Shown here in pieces: positions 22,766 to 33,971 of a stretch of DNA of 64,000 nt. Below the pieces are notes generated by a model that saw only the letters and a program-made list of their open reading frames with translations, had not been told where the DNA came from and made no database searches. The position numbers and the translations under genes were made by a program. The DNA comes from Sanderia malayensis. Lineage: Eukaryota; Cnidaria; Scyphozoa; Semaeostomeae; Pelagiidae. The stretch's first letter is position 1. Each line of letters starts with the position of its first letter. The DNA is taken from the NCBI GenBank assembly GCA_013076295.1, contig RQOL01000428.1, forward strand, positions 1 through 64,000. The letters run 5' to 3'.

Positions 22766-22880
22766 CTGATAGGGCGCACTTCGTGCACTGCCCTCGCTTA
22801 CGCTCATGCCCCTTTCAATCCCATGTACAATGGGTGAGCTCGCCGCTTTTGCCTGTCTATCAATTATCAGCAAACATTGA
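22766..22880 (+). repeat. Monomer variant L (115 bp)
   Basis: It is marked by GCACTTCGTGCACTGCCCTCGC, TTTCAATCCCATG and GAGCTCGCCGCTTTTGCCTG, ending TCAATTATCAGCAAACATTGA. It normally precedes variant G. Confidence 0.86.
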
Positions 22881-24384
22881 CTGATAGGGGGCCCTTTGTG
22901 CGCTGCACTCGCTTACCCTCATGCCCCTTCCAACCCCACGTACAATTGGTTAGATTGCTGCGCTCGCCTGTCTATCTATTATCAAGAAACATTGACAGAT
23001 AGGTTCACCTCGTGCACTTCGTTCGATTACGCTCATGCCCCTTTCAACCCCATGTACAATGGCTTAGCTCACTGCGCTCGCTTGTCTATCTATTATAAAA
23101 AAAATTGACTGATAGGGCGCACTTTGTGCGCTGCACTCACTTACGCTCATGCACCTTTCAACCCCACGTACAATGGGATAGCTAGGGTACTGGTAGGGCG
23201 CACTTCATGCGCTCCACTCGCTTACGCTCATGCCCCTTTCAACCCCATGTACAATGGGATAGCTTGTTGCGCTCCCTGTCTAATTATTATCAAGAAAAAT
23301 TGACTGGTAGGGCGCACTTCATGCGCCACAGTCGCTTACGCTCATGCCCCTTTCAACCCCATGTACAAGGGGTTAGATCGCTGCACTCGCCTGTCTATCT
23401 ATTATCAAGAAACATTGACTGGCAGGGCGCACTTCATGCGCTGCACTCGCTTACGCTAATGCCCCTTGCAACACCACGTACAATGGGTTAGATCGCTGCG
23501 CTCGCTTATCTATCTATTATCAGGAAACATAGACTGATAGGGAGCACTTCGCGCGCTGCATTCGCTTGTGCTCATGCCCCTTTTATCCCCATGTACAATG
23601 GGTTAGCTCACTGCGCTCGCTTGTCTATCTATTATCAGGAAGCATAGACTGATAGGGAGCACTTCGCGCGCTGCATTCGCTTGTGCTAATGCCCCTTTTA
23701 TCCCCATGTACAATGGGTTAGCTCACTGCGCTCGCTTGTCTATCTATTATCAAGAAACATTGACTGATAGGGCACACTTCCTGTGCTGCACTCGCTTATG
23801 CTCATGCCCCTTTCAACCCCACATACAATGGGTGAGCCCGCTGCGCTCGCCTGTCTATCTATTATCAAGAAACATCGACTGATAGGGCGCCCTTCATGCG
23901 CTGCACTCGCTTACGCTCATGGGCCTTTCAACCACACGTACAATGGGTGAACTGGCTGCGCTCGCCTTTCTATCTATTATCAGGAAACATTGACTGATAG
24001 GGGGCCCTTCATGTGCTGCACTCGCTTACGCTCATGCCCCTTTCAACCCCGTGTACAATGGGATAGCTTGCTGCCCTCGCCTGTCTATCTATTATCAGGA
24101 AACATTGACTGATAGGGAGCACTTCGCACGCTGCATTCGCTTGTGCTCATGCCCCTTTTATCCCCACGTACAATGCATGAGCTCGCTGCGCTCGCCTGTC
24201 TATCTACTATCAGGAAACATTGACTGATAGGGGCCCTTTGTGCGCTGCACTCGCTTATGCTCATGCCCCTTTCAACCCCAGGTACAATGAGTTACATCGC
24301 TGTGCTCGCCTGTCTATCCCTTATCAAGAAACATTGACTGATAGGGCGCACTTCGTGCACTGCCCTCGCTTACGCTCATGCCCC
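22881..24384 (+). repeat. First G-A-oligo-A module block
   Basis: A GGGGGCCC G monomer (22,881) is followed by A, whose second half switches to an oligo-A monomer. An 81-bp truncated monomer (about 23,180), the K trio, two F-family monomers, H and ATGGGCC monomers and an L monomer follow. The part 22,520-23,240 recurs at 27,847-28,567 (shift 5,327 bp). The part 24,050-24,740 recurs at 28,955-29,645 (shift 4,904 bp). Confidence 0.83.
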
Positions 24385-27300
24385 TTTCAATCCCATGTAC
24401 AATGGGTGAGCTCGCCACTTTTGCCTGTCTATCAATTATCAGCAAACATTGACCGATAGGGGGCCCTTTGTGCGCTGCACTCGCTTACCCTCATGCCCCT
24501 TCAAACCCCACGTACAATTGGTTAGATTGCTGCGCTCGCCTGTCTATCTATTATCAAGAAACATTGACAGATAGGTTCACCTCGTGCACTTCTTCGATTA
24601 CGCTCATGCCCCTTTCAACCCTATGTACAATGGGTTAGCTCACTGCGCTCGCTTGTCTATCTATTATAAAAAAAATTGACTGATAGGGCGCACTTTGTGC
24701 GCTGCACTCACTTACGCTCATGCCCCTTTCAACCCCACGTACAATGAGTTAGATCGCTGCGCTCACCTGTCTATCCATTATCAACAAATATTGACTGATA
24801 GGGCGCCCTTCATGCGCTGCACTCGCATACGCTCATGCCCCCTTTCAACCCCATGTACAATGGGATAGCTAGGGTACTGGTAGGGCGCACTTCATGCGCT
24901 CCACTCGCTTACGCTCATGCCCCTTTCAACCCCATGTACAATGGGATAGCTTGTTGCGCTCCCTGTCTAATTATTATCAAGAAAAATTGACTGGTAGGGC
25001 GCACTTCATGCGCCACACTCGCTTACGCTCATGCCCCTTTCAACCCCACGTACAAGGGGTTAGATCGCTGCACTCGCCTGTCTATCTATTATCAAGAAAC
25101 ATTGACTGGCAGGGCGCACTTCATGCGCTGCACTCGCTTACGCTCATGCCCCTTGCAACACCACGTACAATGGGTTAGATCGCTGCGCTCGCTCATCTAT
25201 CTATTATCAGGAAACATAGACTGATAGGGAGGACTTCGCGCGCTGCATTCGCTTGTGCTCATGCCCCTTTTATCCCCATGTACAATGGGTTAGCTCACTG
25301 CGCTCGCTTGTCTATCTATTATCAGGAAACATAGACTGATAGGGAGCACTTCGCGCGCTGCATTCGCTTGTGCTCATGCCCCTTTTATCCCCATGTATAA
25401 TGGGTTAGCTCACTGCGCTCGCTTGTCTATCTATTATCAAGAAACATTGACTGATAGGGCGCACTTCCTGTGCTGCACTCGCTTATGCTCATGCCCCTTT
25501 CAACCCCACATACAATGGGTGAGCCCGCTGCGCTCGCCTGTCTATCTTTTATCAAGAAACATTGACTGATAGGGCGCCCTTCATGCGCTGCACTCGCATA
25601 CGCTCATGCCCCTTTCAACCCCATGTACAATGGGATAGCTAGGGTACTGGTAGGGCGCACTTCGTGCACTGCCCTCGCTTACGCTCATGCCCCTTTCAAT
25701 CCCATGTACAATGGGTGAGCTCGCCGCTTTTGCCTGTCTATCAATTATCAGCAAACATTGACTGATAGGGGGCCCTTTGTGCGCTGCACTCGCTTACCCT
25801 CATGCCCCTTCCAACCCCACGTACAATTGGTTGGATTGCTGCGCTCGCCTGTCTATCTATTATCAAGAAACATTGACAGATAGGTTCACCTCGTGCACTT
25901 CGTTCGATTACGCTCATGCCCCTTTCAACCCCATGTACAATGGGTTAGCTCACTGCGCTCGCTTGTCTATCTATTATAAAAAAAATTGACTGATAGGTCG
26001 CACTTTGTGCGCTGCACTCACTTACGCTCATGCCCCTTTCAACCCCACGTACAATGAGTTAGATCGCTGCGCTCACCTGTCTATCCATTATCAACAAATA
26101 TTGACTGATCGGGCGCCCTTCATGCGCTGCACTCGCATACGCTCATGCCCCTTTCAACCCCATGTACAATGGGATAGCTAGGGTACTGGTAGGGCGCACT
26201 TCATGCGCTCCACTCGCTTACGCTCATGCCCCTTTCAACCCCATGTACAATGGGATAGCTTGTTGCGCTCCCTGTCTAATTATTATCAAGAAAAATTGAC
26301 TGGTAGGGCGCACTTCATGCGCCACACTCGCTTACGCTCATGCCCCTTTCAACCCCACGTACAAGGGGTTAGATCGCTGCACTCGCCTGTCTATCTATTA
26401 TCAAGAAACATTGACTGGCAGGGCGCACTTCATGCGCTGCACTCGCTTACGCTCATGCCCCTTGCAACACCACGTACAATGGGTTAGATCGCTGCGCTCG
26501 CTTATCTATCTATTATCAGGAAACATAGACTGATAGGGAGCACTTCGCGCGCTGCATTCGCTTGTGCTCATGCCACTTTTATCCCCATGTACAATGGGTT
26601 AGCTCACTGCGCTCGCTTGTCTATCTATTATCAGGAAACATAGACTGATAGGGAGCACTTCGCGCGCTGCATTCGCTTGTGCTCATGCCCCTTTTATCCC
26701 CATGTACAATGGGTTAGCTCACTGCGCTCGCTTGTCTATCTATTATCAAGAAACATTGACTGATAGGGCACACTTCCTGTGCTGCACTCGCTTATGCTCA
26801 TGCCCCCTTCAACCCCACATACAATGGGTGAGCCCGCTGCGCTCGCCTGTCTATCTATTATCAAGAAACATTGACTGATAGGGCGCCCTTCATACGCTGC
26901 ACTCGCTTACGCTTATGGGCCTTTCAACCACACGTACAATGGGTGAGCTGGCTGCGCTCGCCTTTCTATCTATTATCAGAAAACATTGACTGATAGGGGA
27001 CCCTTCATGTGCTGCACTCGCTTACGCTCATGCCCCTTGCAACACCACGTACAATGGGTTAGATCGCTGCGCTCGCTTATCTATCTATTATCAGGAAACA
27101 TAGACTGATAGGGAGCACTTCGCGCGCTGCATTCGCTTGTGCTCATGCCCCTTTTATCCCCATGTACAATGAGTTACATCGCTGTGCTCGCCTGTCTATC
27201 CCTTATCAAGAAACATTGACTGATAGGGCGCACTTCGTGCACTGCCCTCGCTTACGCTCATGCCCCTTTCAATCCCATGTATAAAGGGGGGGGCTCGCCG

Positions 27301-27663
27301 CTTTTGCCTGTCTATCAATTATCAGCAAACATTGACTGATAGGGGGCCCTTTGTGCCTGCACTCGCTTACCCTCATGCCCCTTCCAACCCCACGTACAAT
27401 TGGTTAGATTGCTGCGCTCGCCTGTCTATCTATTATCAAGAAACATTGACAGATAGGTTCACCTCGTGCACTTCTTCGATTACGCTCATGCCCCTTTCAA
27501 CCCCATGTACAATGGGTTAGCTCACTGCGCTCGCTTGTCTATCTATTATAAAAAAAATTGACTGATAGGGCGCACTTTGTGCGCTGCACTCACTTGCGCT
27601 CATGCCCCTTTCAACCCCACGTACAATGAGTTAGATCGCTGCGCTCACCTGTCTATCCATTAT
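24385..27663 (+). repeat. 3.3-kb block, copy 1 (partner 30,355-33,516)
   Basis: Similarity begins near the L monomer's CCCATGTACAATGGGTGAGC and ends near TCTATCCATTAT, after which copy 1 has TAGGAAGC and copy 2 has CAACAAAT. The shift falls from 5,970 to 5,853 bp: copy 2 lacks one F-family monomer (near 25,260-25,375) and a 2-bp TA inside CAACAAATATTGA (near 26,098). The block is internally about two and a half units of an eleven-monomer HOR, with G monomers at 24,453, 25,762 and 27,336. Confidence 0.87.
27280..27293 (+). other. TATAAA plus run of eight G in an L monomer
   Basis: The usual ATGTACAATGGGTGAGCTCG has become ATGTATAAAGGGGGGGGCTCG. This creates a TATAAA followed by a G8 run (27,286-27,293). 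The same change is present in the partner block at 33,133-33,146 and nowhere else that I saw, so it predates that duplication. Confidence 0.85.
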
Positions 27664-27791
27664 TAGGAAGCATTGACTGATAGGGCGCCCTTCGTGCGCT
27701 GCACTCGCTTACGCTCATGCCCATTTCAACCCCATGTACAATGAGTTAGATCGCTGCGCTCGCCTGTCTATCTATTATCAGCAAACATTGA

Positions 27792-27863
27792 CTGGTAGGG
27801 CTCACTTCATGCGCTGCACTCGCTTACGCTCTTGCCTGTCTATCTATTATCAAGAAACATTGA
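27792..27863 (+). repeat. 72-bp truncated monomer
   Basis: The monomer reads from CTTACGCTC straight into TTGCCTGTC, removing about 43 bp between two copies of GCTC (monomer positions about 37-40 and 82-85). It is the only copy of this deletion I found. It joins a GGTAGGGCTCAC first half to an A-type neighbour. Confidence 0.82.
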
Positions 27864-28954
27864 CAGATAGGTTCACCTCGTGCACTTCGTTCCATTACGC
27901 TCATGCCCCTTTAATCCCCATGTACAATGGGATAGGTCGCTGCCCTTGCCTGTCTATCTATTATCAAGAAACATTGACTGATAAGGCGCACTTCATGCGC
28001 TGCACTCACTTATGCTCATGCCCCTTTCAACCCCAGGTTCAATGAGTTACATCGCTGTGCTCGCCTGTCTATCCCTTATCAAGAAACATTGACTGATAGG
28101 GCGCACTTCGTGCACTGCCCTCGCTTACGCTCATGCCCCTTTCAATCCCATGTACAATGGGTGAGCTCGCCGCTTTTGCCTGTCTATCAATTATCAGCAA
28201 ACATTGACTGATAGGGGGCCCTTTGTGCGCTGCACTCGCTTACCCTCATGCCCCTTCCAACCCCACGTACAATTGGTTAGATTGCTGCGCTCGCCTGTCT
28301 ATCTATTATCAAGAAACATTGACAGATAGGTTCACCTCGTGCACTTCGTTCGATTACGCTCATGCCCCTTTCAACCCCATGTACAATGGCTTAGCTCACT
28401 GCGCTCGCTTGTCTATCTATTATAAAAAAAATTGACTGATAGGGCGCACTTTGTGCGCTGCACTCACTTACGCTCATGCCCCTTTCAACCCCACGTACAA
28501 TGGGATAGCTAGGGTACTGGTAGGGCGCACTTCATGCGCTCCACTCGCTTACGCTCATGCCCCTTTCAACCCCACGTACAACATAGACTGATAGGGAGCA
28601 CTTCGCGCGCTGCATTCGCTTGTGCTCATGCCCCTTTTATCCCCATGTACAATGGTTTAGATCACTGTGCCCGCCTGTCTACCTATTATCAAGAAACATT
28701 GACTGATAGGGCGCCCTTTGTGCGCTGCACACGCTTATGCTGATGCCCCTTTCAACCCCACATACAATGGGTTAGATCGCTGCGCTCGCCTGTCTATCTA
28801 TTATAAAAAAAATTGACTGATAGGGCGCACTTTGTGCGCTGCACTCGCTTACGCTCATGCCCCTTTCATCCCCATGTACAATGGGATAGCTAGGGTACTG
28901 GTAGGGCGCACTTCATGCGCTCCACTCGCTTACGCTCATGCCCCTTTCAACCCC
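27864..28954 (+). repeat. Copy of the 22.5-23.2 kb block plus short-monomer junction
   Basis: A and B monomers, the CCCCAGG monomer, L, G (28,208), A and oligo-A repeat the order at 22.54-23.24 kb. The sequence then passes through an 81-bp truncated monomer (about 28,510), a 71-bp truncated monomer (28,517-28,587), an F-type chimera, and another 81-bp joint (about 28,890). The part 28,521-28,870 recurs at 29,783-30,132 (shift 1,262 bp). Confidence 0.8.
28517..28587 (+). repeat. 71-bp truncated monomer, copy 1
   Basis: A CTGGTAGGG monomer jumps from CCCCACGTACAA to CATAGA, losing about 44 bp of the second half. The next full monomer starts at 28,588. Confidence 0.84.
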
Positions 28955-29645
28955 ATGTACAATGGGATAGCTTGCTGCCCTCGCCTGTCTATCTATTATC
29001 AGGAAACATTGACTGATAGGGAGCACTTCGCACGCTGCATTCGCTTGTGCTCATGCCCCTTTTATCTCCACGTACAATGCATGAGCTCGCTGCGCTCGCC
29101 TGTCTATCTACTATCAGGAAACATTGACTGATAGGGGCCCTTTGTGCGCTGCACTCGCTTATGCTCATGCCCCTTTCAACCCCAGGTACAATGAGTTACA
29201 TCGCTGTGCTCGCCTGTCTATCCCTTATCAAGAAACATTGACTGATAGGGCGCACTTCGTGCACTGCCCTCGCTTACGCTCATGCCCCTTTCAATCCCAT
29301 GTACAATGGGTGAGCTCGCCACTTTTGCCTGTCTATCAATTATCAGCAAACATTGACCGATAGGGGGCCCTTTGTGCGCTGCACTCGCTTACCCTCATGC
29401 CCCTTCCAACCCCACGTACAATTGGTTAGATTGCTGCGCTCGCCTGTCTATCTATTATCAAGAAACATTGACAGATAGGTTCACCTCGTGCACTTCTTCG
29501 ATTACGCTCATGCCCCTTTCAACCCTATGTACAATGGGTTAGCTCACTGCGCTCGCTTGTCTATCTATTATAAAAAAAATTGACTGATAGGGCGCACTTT
29601 GTGCGCTGCACTCACTTACGCTCATGCCCCTTTCAACCCCACGTA
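28955..29645 (+). repeat. 0.69-kb block, partner of 24,050-24,740
   Basis: F, CCCCAGG monomer, L (with GAGCTCGCCACTTTTGCC and ATTGACCGATAGG), G (29,357), A (with CTTCTTCGATTACG, a 2-bp shortened A) and oligo-A match the partner at a 4,904-bp shift. It ends by passing into an 81-bp truncated monomer where the partner has GAGTTAGATCGC. Confidence 0.85.
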
Positions 29646-30354
29646 CAATGGGATAGCTAGGGTACTGGTAGGGCGCACTTCATGCGCTCCACTCGCTTAC
29701 GCTCATGCCCCTTTCAACCCCATGTACAATGGGATAGCTTGTTGCGCTCCCTGTCTAATTATTATCAAGAAAAATTGACTGGTAGGGCGCACTTCATGCG
29801 CCACAGTCGCTTACGCTCATGCCCCTTTCAACCCCACGTACAACATAGACTGATAGGGAGCACTTCGCGCGCTGCATTCGCTTGTGCTCATGCCCCTTTT
29901 ATGCCCATGTACAATGGTTTAGATCACTGTGCCCGCCTGTCTACCTATTATCAAGAAACACTGACTGATAGGGCGCCCTTTGTGCGCTGCACACGCTTAT
30001 GCTGATGCCCTTTTCAACCCCACGTACAATGGGTTAGATCGCTGCGCTCGCCTGTCTATCTATTATAAAAAAAATTGACTGATAGGGCGCACTTTGTGCG
30101 CTGCACTCGCTTACGCTCATGCCCCTTTCAACCCCATGTACAATGGGATAGCTTGCTGCCCTCGCCTGTCTATCTATTATCAGGAAACATTGACTGATAG
30201 GGAGCACTTCGCACGCTGCATTCGCTTGTGCTCATGCCCCTTTTATCCCCACGTACAATGCATGAGCTCGCTGCGCTCGCCTGTCTATCTACTATCAGGA
30301 AACATTGACTGATAGGGAGCACTTCGCGCGCTGCATTCGCTTGTGCTCATGCCC
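29646..30354 (+). repeat. Short-monomer junction block, partner of 28.5-29.0 kb
   Basis: Contains an 81-bp joint (about 29,660), a 71-bp truncated monomer (29,779-29,849), an F-type chimera, an oligo-A monomer and F monomers, then enters the L monomer of the next block at about 30,355. Relative to 28.5-29.0 kb it lacks the second 81-bp joint. Confidence 0.8.
29779..29849 (+). repeat. 71-bp truncated monomer, copy 2
   Basis: Same joint (GTACAACATAGA) as at 28,517-28,587, but the first half is of a different monomer type (CGCCACAGTCGC instead of CGCTCCACTCGC). The joint has therefore been transferred between monomer types or has exchanged its flank. Confidence 0.83.
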
Positions 30355-33300
30355 CTTTCAATCCCATGTACAATGGGTGAGCTCGCCACTTTTGCCTGTC
30401 TATCAATTATCAGCAAACATTGACCGATAGGGGGCCCTTTGTGCGCTGCACTCGCTTACCCTCATGCCCCTTCCAACCCCACGTACAATTGGTTAGATTG
30501 CTGCGCTCGCCTGTCTATCTATTATCAAGAAACATTGACAGATAGGTTCACCTCGTGCACTTCTTCGATTACGCTCATGCCCCTTTCAACCCTATGTACA
30601 ATGGGTTAGCTCACTGCGCTCGCTTGTCTATCTATTATAAAAAAAATTGACTGATAGGGCGCACTTTGTGCGCTGCACTCACTTACGCTCATGCCCCTTT
30701 CAACCCCACGTACAATGAGTTAGATCGCTGCGCTCACCTGTCTATCCATTATCAACAAATATTGACTGATAGGGCGCCCTTCATGCGCTGCACTCGCATA
30801 CGCTCATGCCCCTTTCAACCCCATGTACAATGGGATAGCTAGGGTACTGGTAGGGCGCACTTCATGCGCTCCACTCGCTTACGCTCATGCCCCTTTCAAC
30901 CCCATGTACAATGGGATAGCTTGTTGCGCTCCCTGTCTAATTATTATCAAGAAAAATTGACTGGTAGGGCGCACTTCATGCGCCACACTCGCTTACGCTC
31001 ATGCCCCTTTCAACCCCACGTACAAGGGGTTAGATCGCTGCACTCGCCTGTCTATCTATTATCAAGAAACATTGACTGGCAGGGCGCACTTCATGCGCTG
31101 CACTCGCTTACGCTCATGCCCCTTGCAACACCACGTACAATGGGTTAGATCGCTGCGCTCGCTCATCTATCTATTATCAGGAAACATAGACTGATAGGGA
31201 GCACTTCGCGCGCTGCATTCGCTTGTGCTCATGCCCCTTTTATCCCCATGTATAATGGGTTAGCTCACTGCGCTCGCTTGTCTATCTATTATCAAGAAAC
31301 ATTGACTGATAGGGCGCACTTCCTGTGCTGCACTCGCTTATGCTCATGCCCCTTTCAACCCCACATACAATGGGTGAGCCCGCTGCGCTCGCCTGTCTAT
31401 CTATTATCAAGAAACATTGACTGATAGGGCGCCCTTCATGCGCAGCACTCGCATACGCTCATGCCCCTTTCAACCCCATGTACAATGGGATAGCTAGGGT
31501 ACTGGAAGGGCGCACTTCGTGCACTGCCCTCGCTTACGCTCATGCCCCTTTCAATCCCATGTACAATGGGTGAGCTCGCCGCTTTTGCCTGTCTATCAAT
31601 TATCAGCAAACATTGACTGATAGGGGGCCCTCTGTGCGCTGCACTCGCTTACCCTCATGCCCCTTCCAACCCCACGTACAATTGGTTAGATTGCTGCGCT
31701 CGCCTGTCTATCTATTATCAAGAAACATTGACAGATAGGTTCACCTCGTGCACTTCTTCGATTACGCTCATGCCCCTTTCAACCCCATGTAAAATGGGTT
31801 AGCTCACTGCGCTCGCTTGTCTATCTATTATAAAAAAAATTGACTGATAGGGCGCACTTTGTGCGCTGCACTCACTTACGCTCATGCCCCTTTCAACCCC
31901 ACGTACAATGAGTTAGATCGCTGCGCTCACCTGTCTATCCATTATCAACAAATTTGACTGATCGGGCGCCCTTCATGCGCTGCACTCGCATACGCTCATG
32001 CCCCTTTCAACCCCATGTACAATGGGATAGCTAGGGTACTGGTAGGGCGCACTTCATGCGCTCCACTCGCTTACGCTCATGCCCCTTTCAACCCCATGTA
32101 CAATGGGATAGCTTGTTGCGCTCCCTGTCTAATTATTATCAAGAAAAATTGACTGGTAGGGCGCACTTCATGCGCCACACTCGCTTACGCTCATGCCCCT
32201 TTCAACCCCACGTACAAGGGGTTAGATCGCTGCACTCGCCTGTCTATCTATTATCAAGAAACATTGACTGGCAGGGCGCACTTCATGCGCTGCACTCGCT
32301 TACGCTCATGCCCCTTGCAACACCACGTACAATGGGTTAGATCGCTGCGCTCGCTTATCTATCTATTATCAGGAAACATAGACTGATAGGGAGCACTTCG
32401 CGCGCTGCATTCGCTTGTGCTCATGCCCCTTTTATCCCCATGTACAATGGGTTAGCTCACTGCGCTCGCTTGTCTATCTATTATCAGGAAACATAGACTG
32501 ATAGGGAGCACTTCGCGCGCTGCATTCGCTTGTGCTCATGCCCCTTTTATCCCCATGTACAATGGGTTAGCTCACTGCGCTCGCTTGTCTATCTATTATC
32601 AAGAAACATTGACTGATAGGGCACACTTCCTGTGCTGCACTCGCTTATGCTCATTCCCCTTTCAACCCCACATACAATGGGTGAGCCCGCTGCGCTCGCC
32701 TGTCTATCTATTATCAAGAAACATTGACTGATAGGGCGCCCTTCATGCGCTGCACTCGCTTACGCTCATGGGCCTTTCAACCACACGTACAATGGGTGAG
32801 CTGGCTGCGCTCGCCTTTCTATCTATTATCAGGAAACATTGACTGATAGGGGACCCTTCATGTGCTGCACTCGCTTACGCTCATGCCCCTTGCAACACCA
32901 CGTACAATGGGTTAGATCGCTGCGCTCGCTTATCTATCTATTATCAGGAAACATAGACTGATAGGGAGCACTTCGCGCGCTGCATTCGCTTGTGCTCATG
33001 CCCCTTTTATCCCCACGTACAATGAGTTACATCGCTGTGCTCGCCTGTCTATCCCTTATCAAGAAACATTGACTGATAGGGCGCACTTTGTGCACTGCCC
33101 TCGCTTACGCTCATGCCCCTTTCAATCCCATGTATAAAGGGGGGGGCTCGCCGCTTTTGCCTGTCTATCAATTATCAGCAAACATTGACTGATAGGGGGC
33201 CCTTTGTGCCTGCACTCGCTTACCCTCATGCCCCTTCCAACCCCACGTACAATTGGTTAGATTGCTGCGCTCGCCTGTCTATCTATTATCAAGAAACATT

Positions 33301-33516
33301 GACAGATAGGTTCACCTCGTGCACTTCTTCGATTACGCTCATGCCCCTTTCAACCCCATGTACAATGGGTTAGCTCACTGCGCTCGCTTGTCTATCTATT
33401 ATAAAAAAAATTGACTGATAGGGCGCACTTTGTGCGCTGCACTCACTTACGCTCATGCCCCTTTCAACCCCACGTACAATGAGTTAGATCGCTGCGCTCA
33501 CCTGTCTATCCATTAT
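30355..33516 (+). repeat. 3.2-kb block, copy 2 (partner 24,385-27,663)
   Basis: Order as in copy 1, with G monomers at 30,424, 31,617 and 33,189. It has one F-family monomer fewer, and CAACAAATTTGACTG near 31,948 in place of CAACAAATATTGACTG. The two copies are closer to each other than to the related 22.9-24.4 kb block. Confidence 0.86.
33133..33146 (+). other. TATAAA plus G8, second copy
   Basis: Matches the site at 27,280-27,293 within the duplicated block, with G8 at 33,139-33,146. Both copies keep exactly eight G residues. Confidence 0.85.
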
Positions 33517-33971
33517 CAACAAATATTGACTGATAGGGCGCCCTTCATGCGCTGCACTCGCATACGCTCATGCCCCTTTCAACCCCATGTACAATGGGAT
33601 AGCTAGGGTACTGGTAGGGCGCACTTCATGCGCTCCACTCGCTTACGCTCATGCCCCTTTCAACCCCATGTACAATGGGATAGCTTGTTGCGCTCCCTGT
33701 CTGTCTATTATCAAGAAACATTGACTGGCAGGGTGCACTTCATGCGCTGCACTCGCTTACGCTCATGCCCCTTGCAACACCACGTACAATGGGTTAGATC
33801 GCTGCGCTCGCTTATCTATCTATTATCAGGAAACATAGACTGATAGGGAGCACTTCGCGCGCTGCATTCGCTTGTGCTCATGCCCCTTTCATCCCCATGT
33901 ACAATGGGTTAGCTCACTGCGCTCGCTTGTCTATCTATTATAAAAAAAATTGACTCATAGGGCGCACTTTG
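33517..33971 (+). repeat. Linking monomers with a novel CCCTGTCTGTCTATT joint
   Basis: An 81-bp truncated monomer (about 33,600) is followed by a GCTTGTTGCGCTCC monomer whose tail reads CCCTGTCTGTCTATTATC, passing directly to GGCAGGGTGCAC and so skipping the K monomer seen in all sister blocks. An F-family and an oligo-A monomer (with GACTCATAGGG) follow. Confidence 0.78.

Larger units (their letters stand above)
21291..22880 (+). repeat. Fourth copy of the TCTTTTCAAG module, then linking monomers
   Basis: The ordered module of 2.4-3.0 kb recurs (tag at 21,371) with private changes such as GGACGAGCTCGC and ACGCTCTTGCCCCTCTC. It is followed by an oligo-A monomer, a CCTTTTTAACCCC monomer, monomer M (22,306-22,420; GGACGCACTTCGTGGGC, ATGTGCAATGGG) and an L monomer (22,766-22,880). 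Confidence 0.82.
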
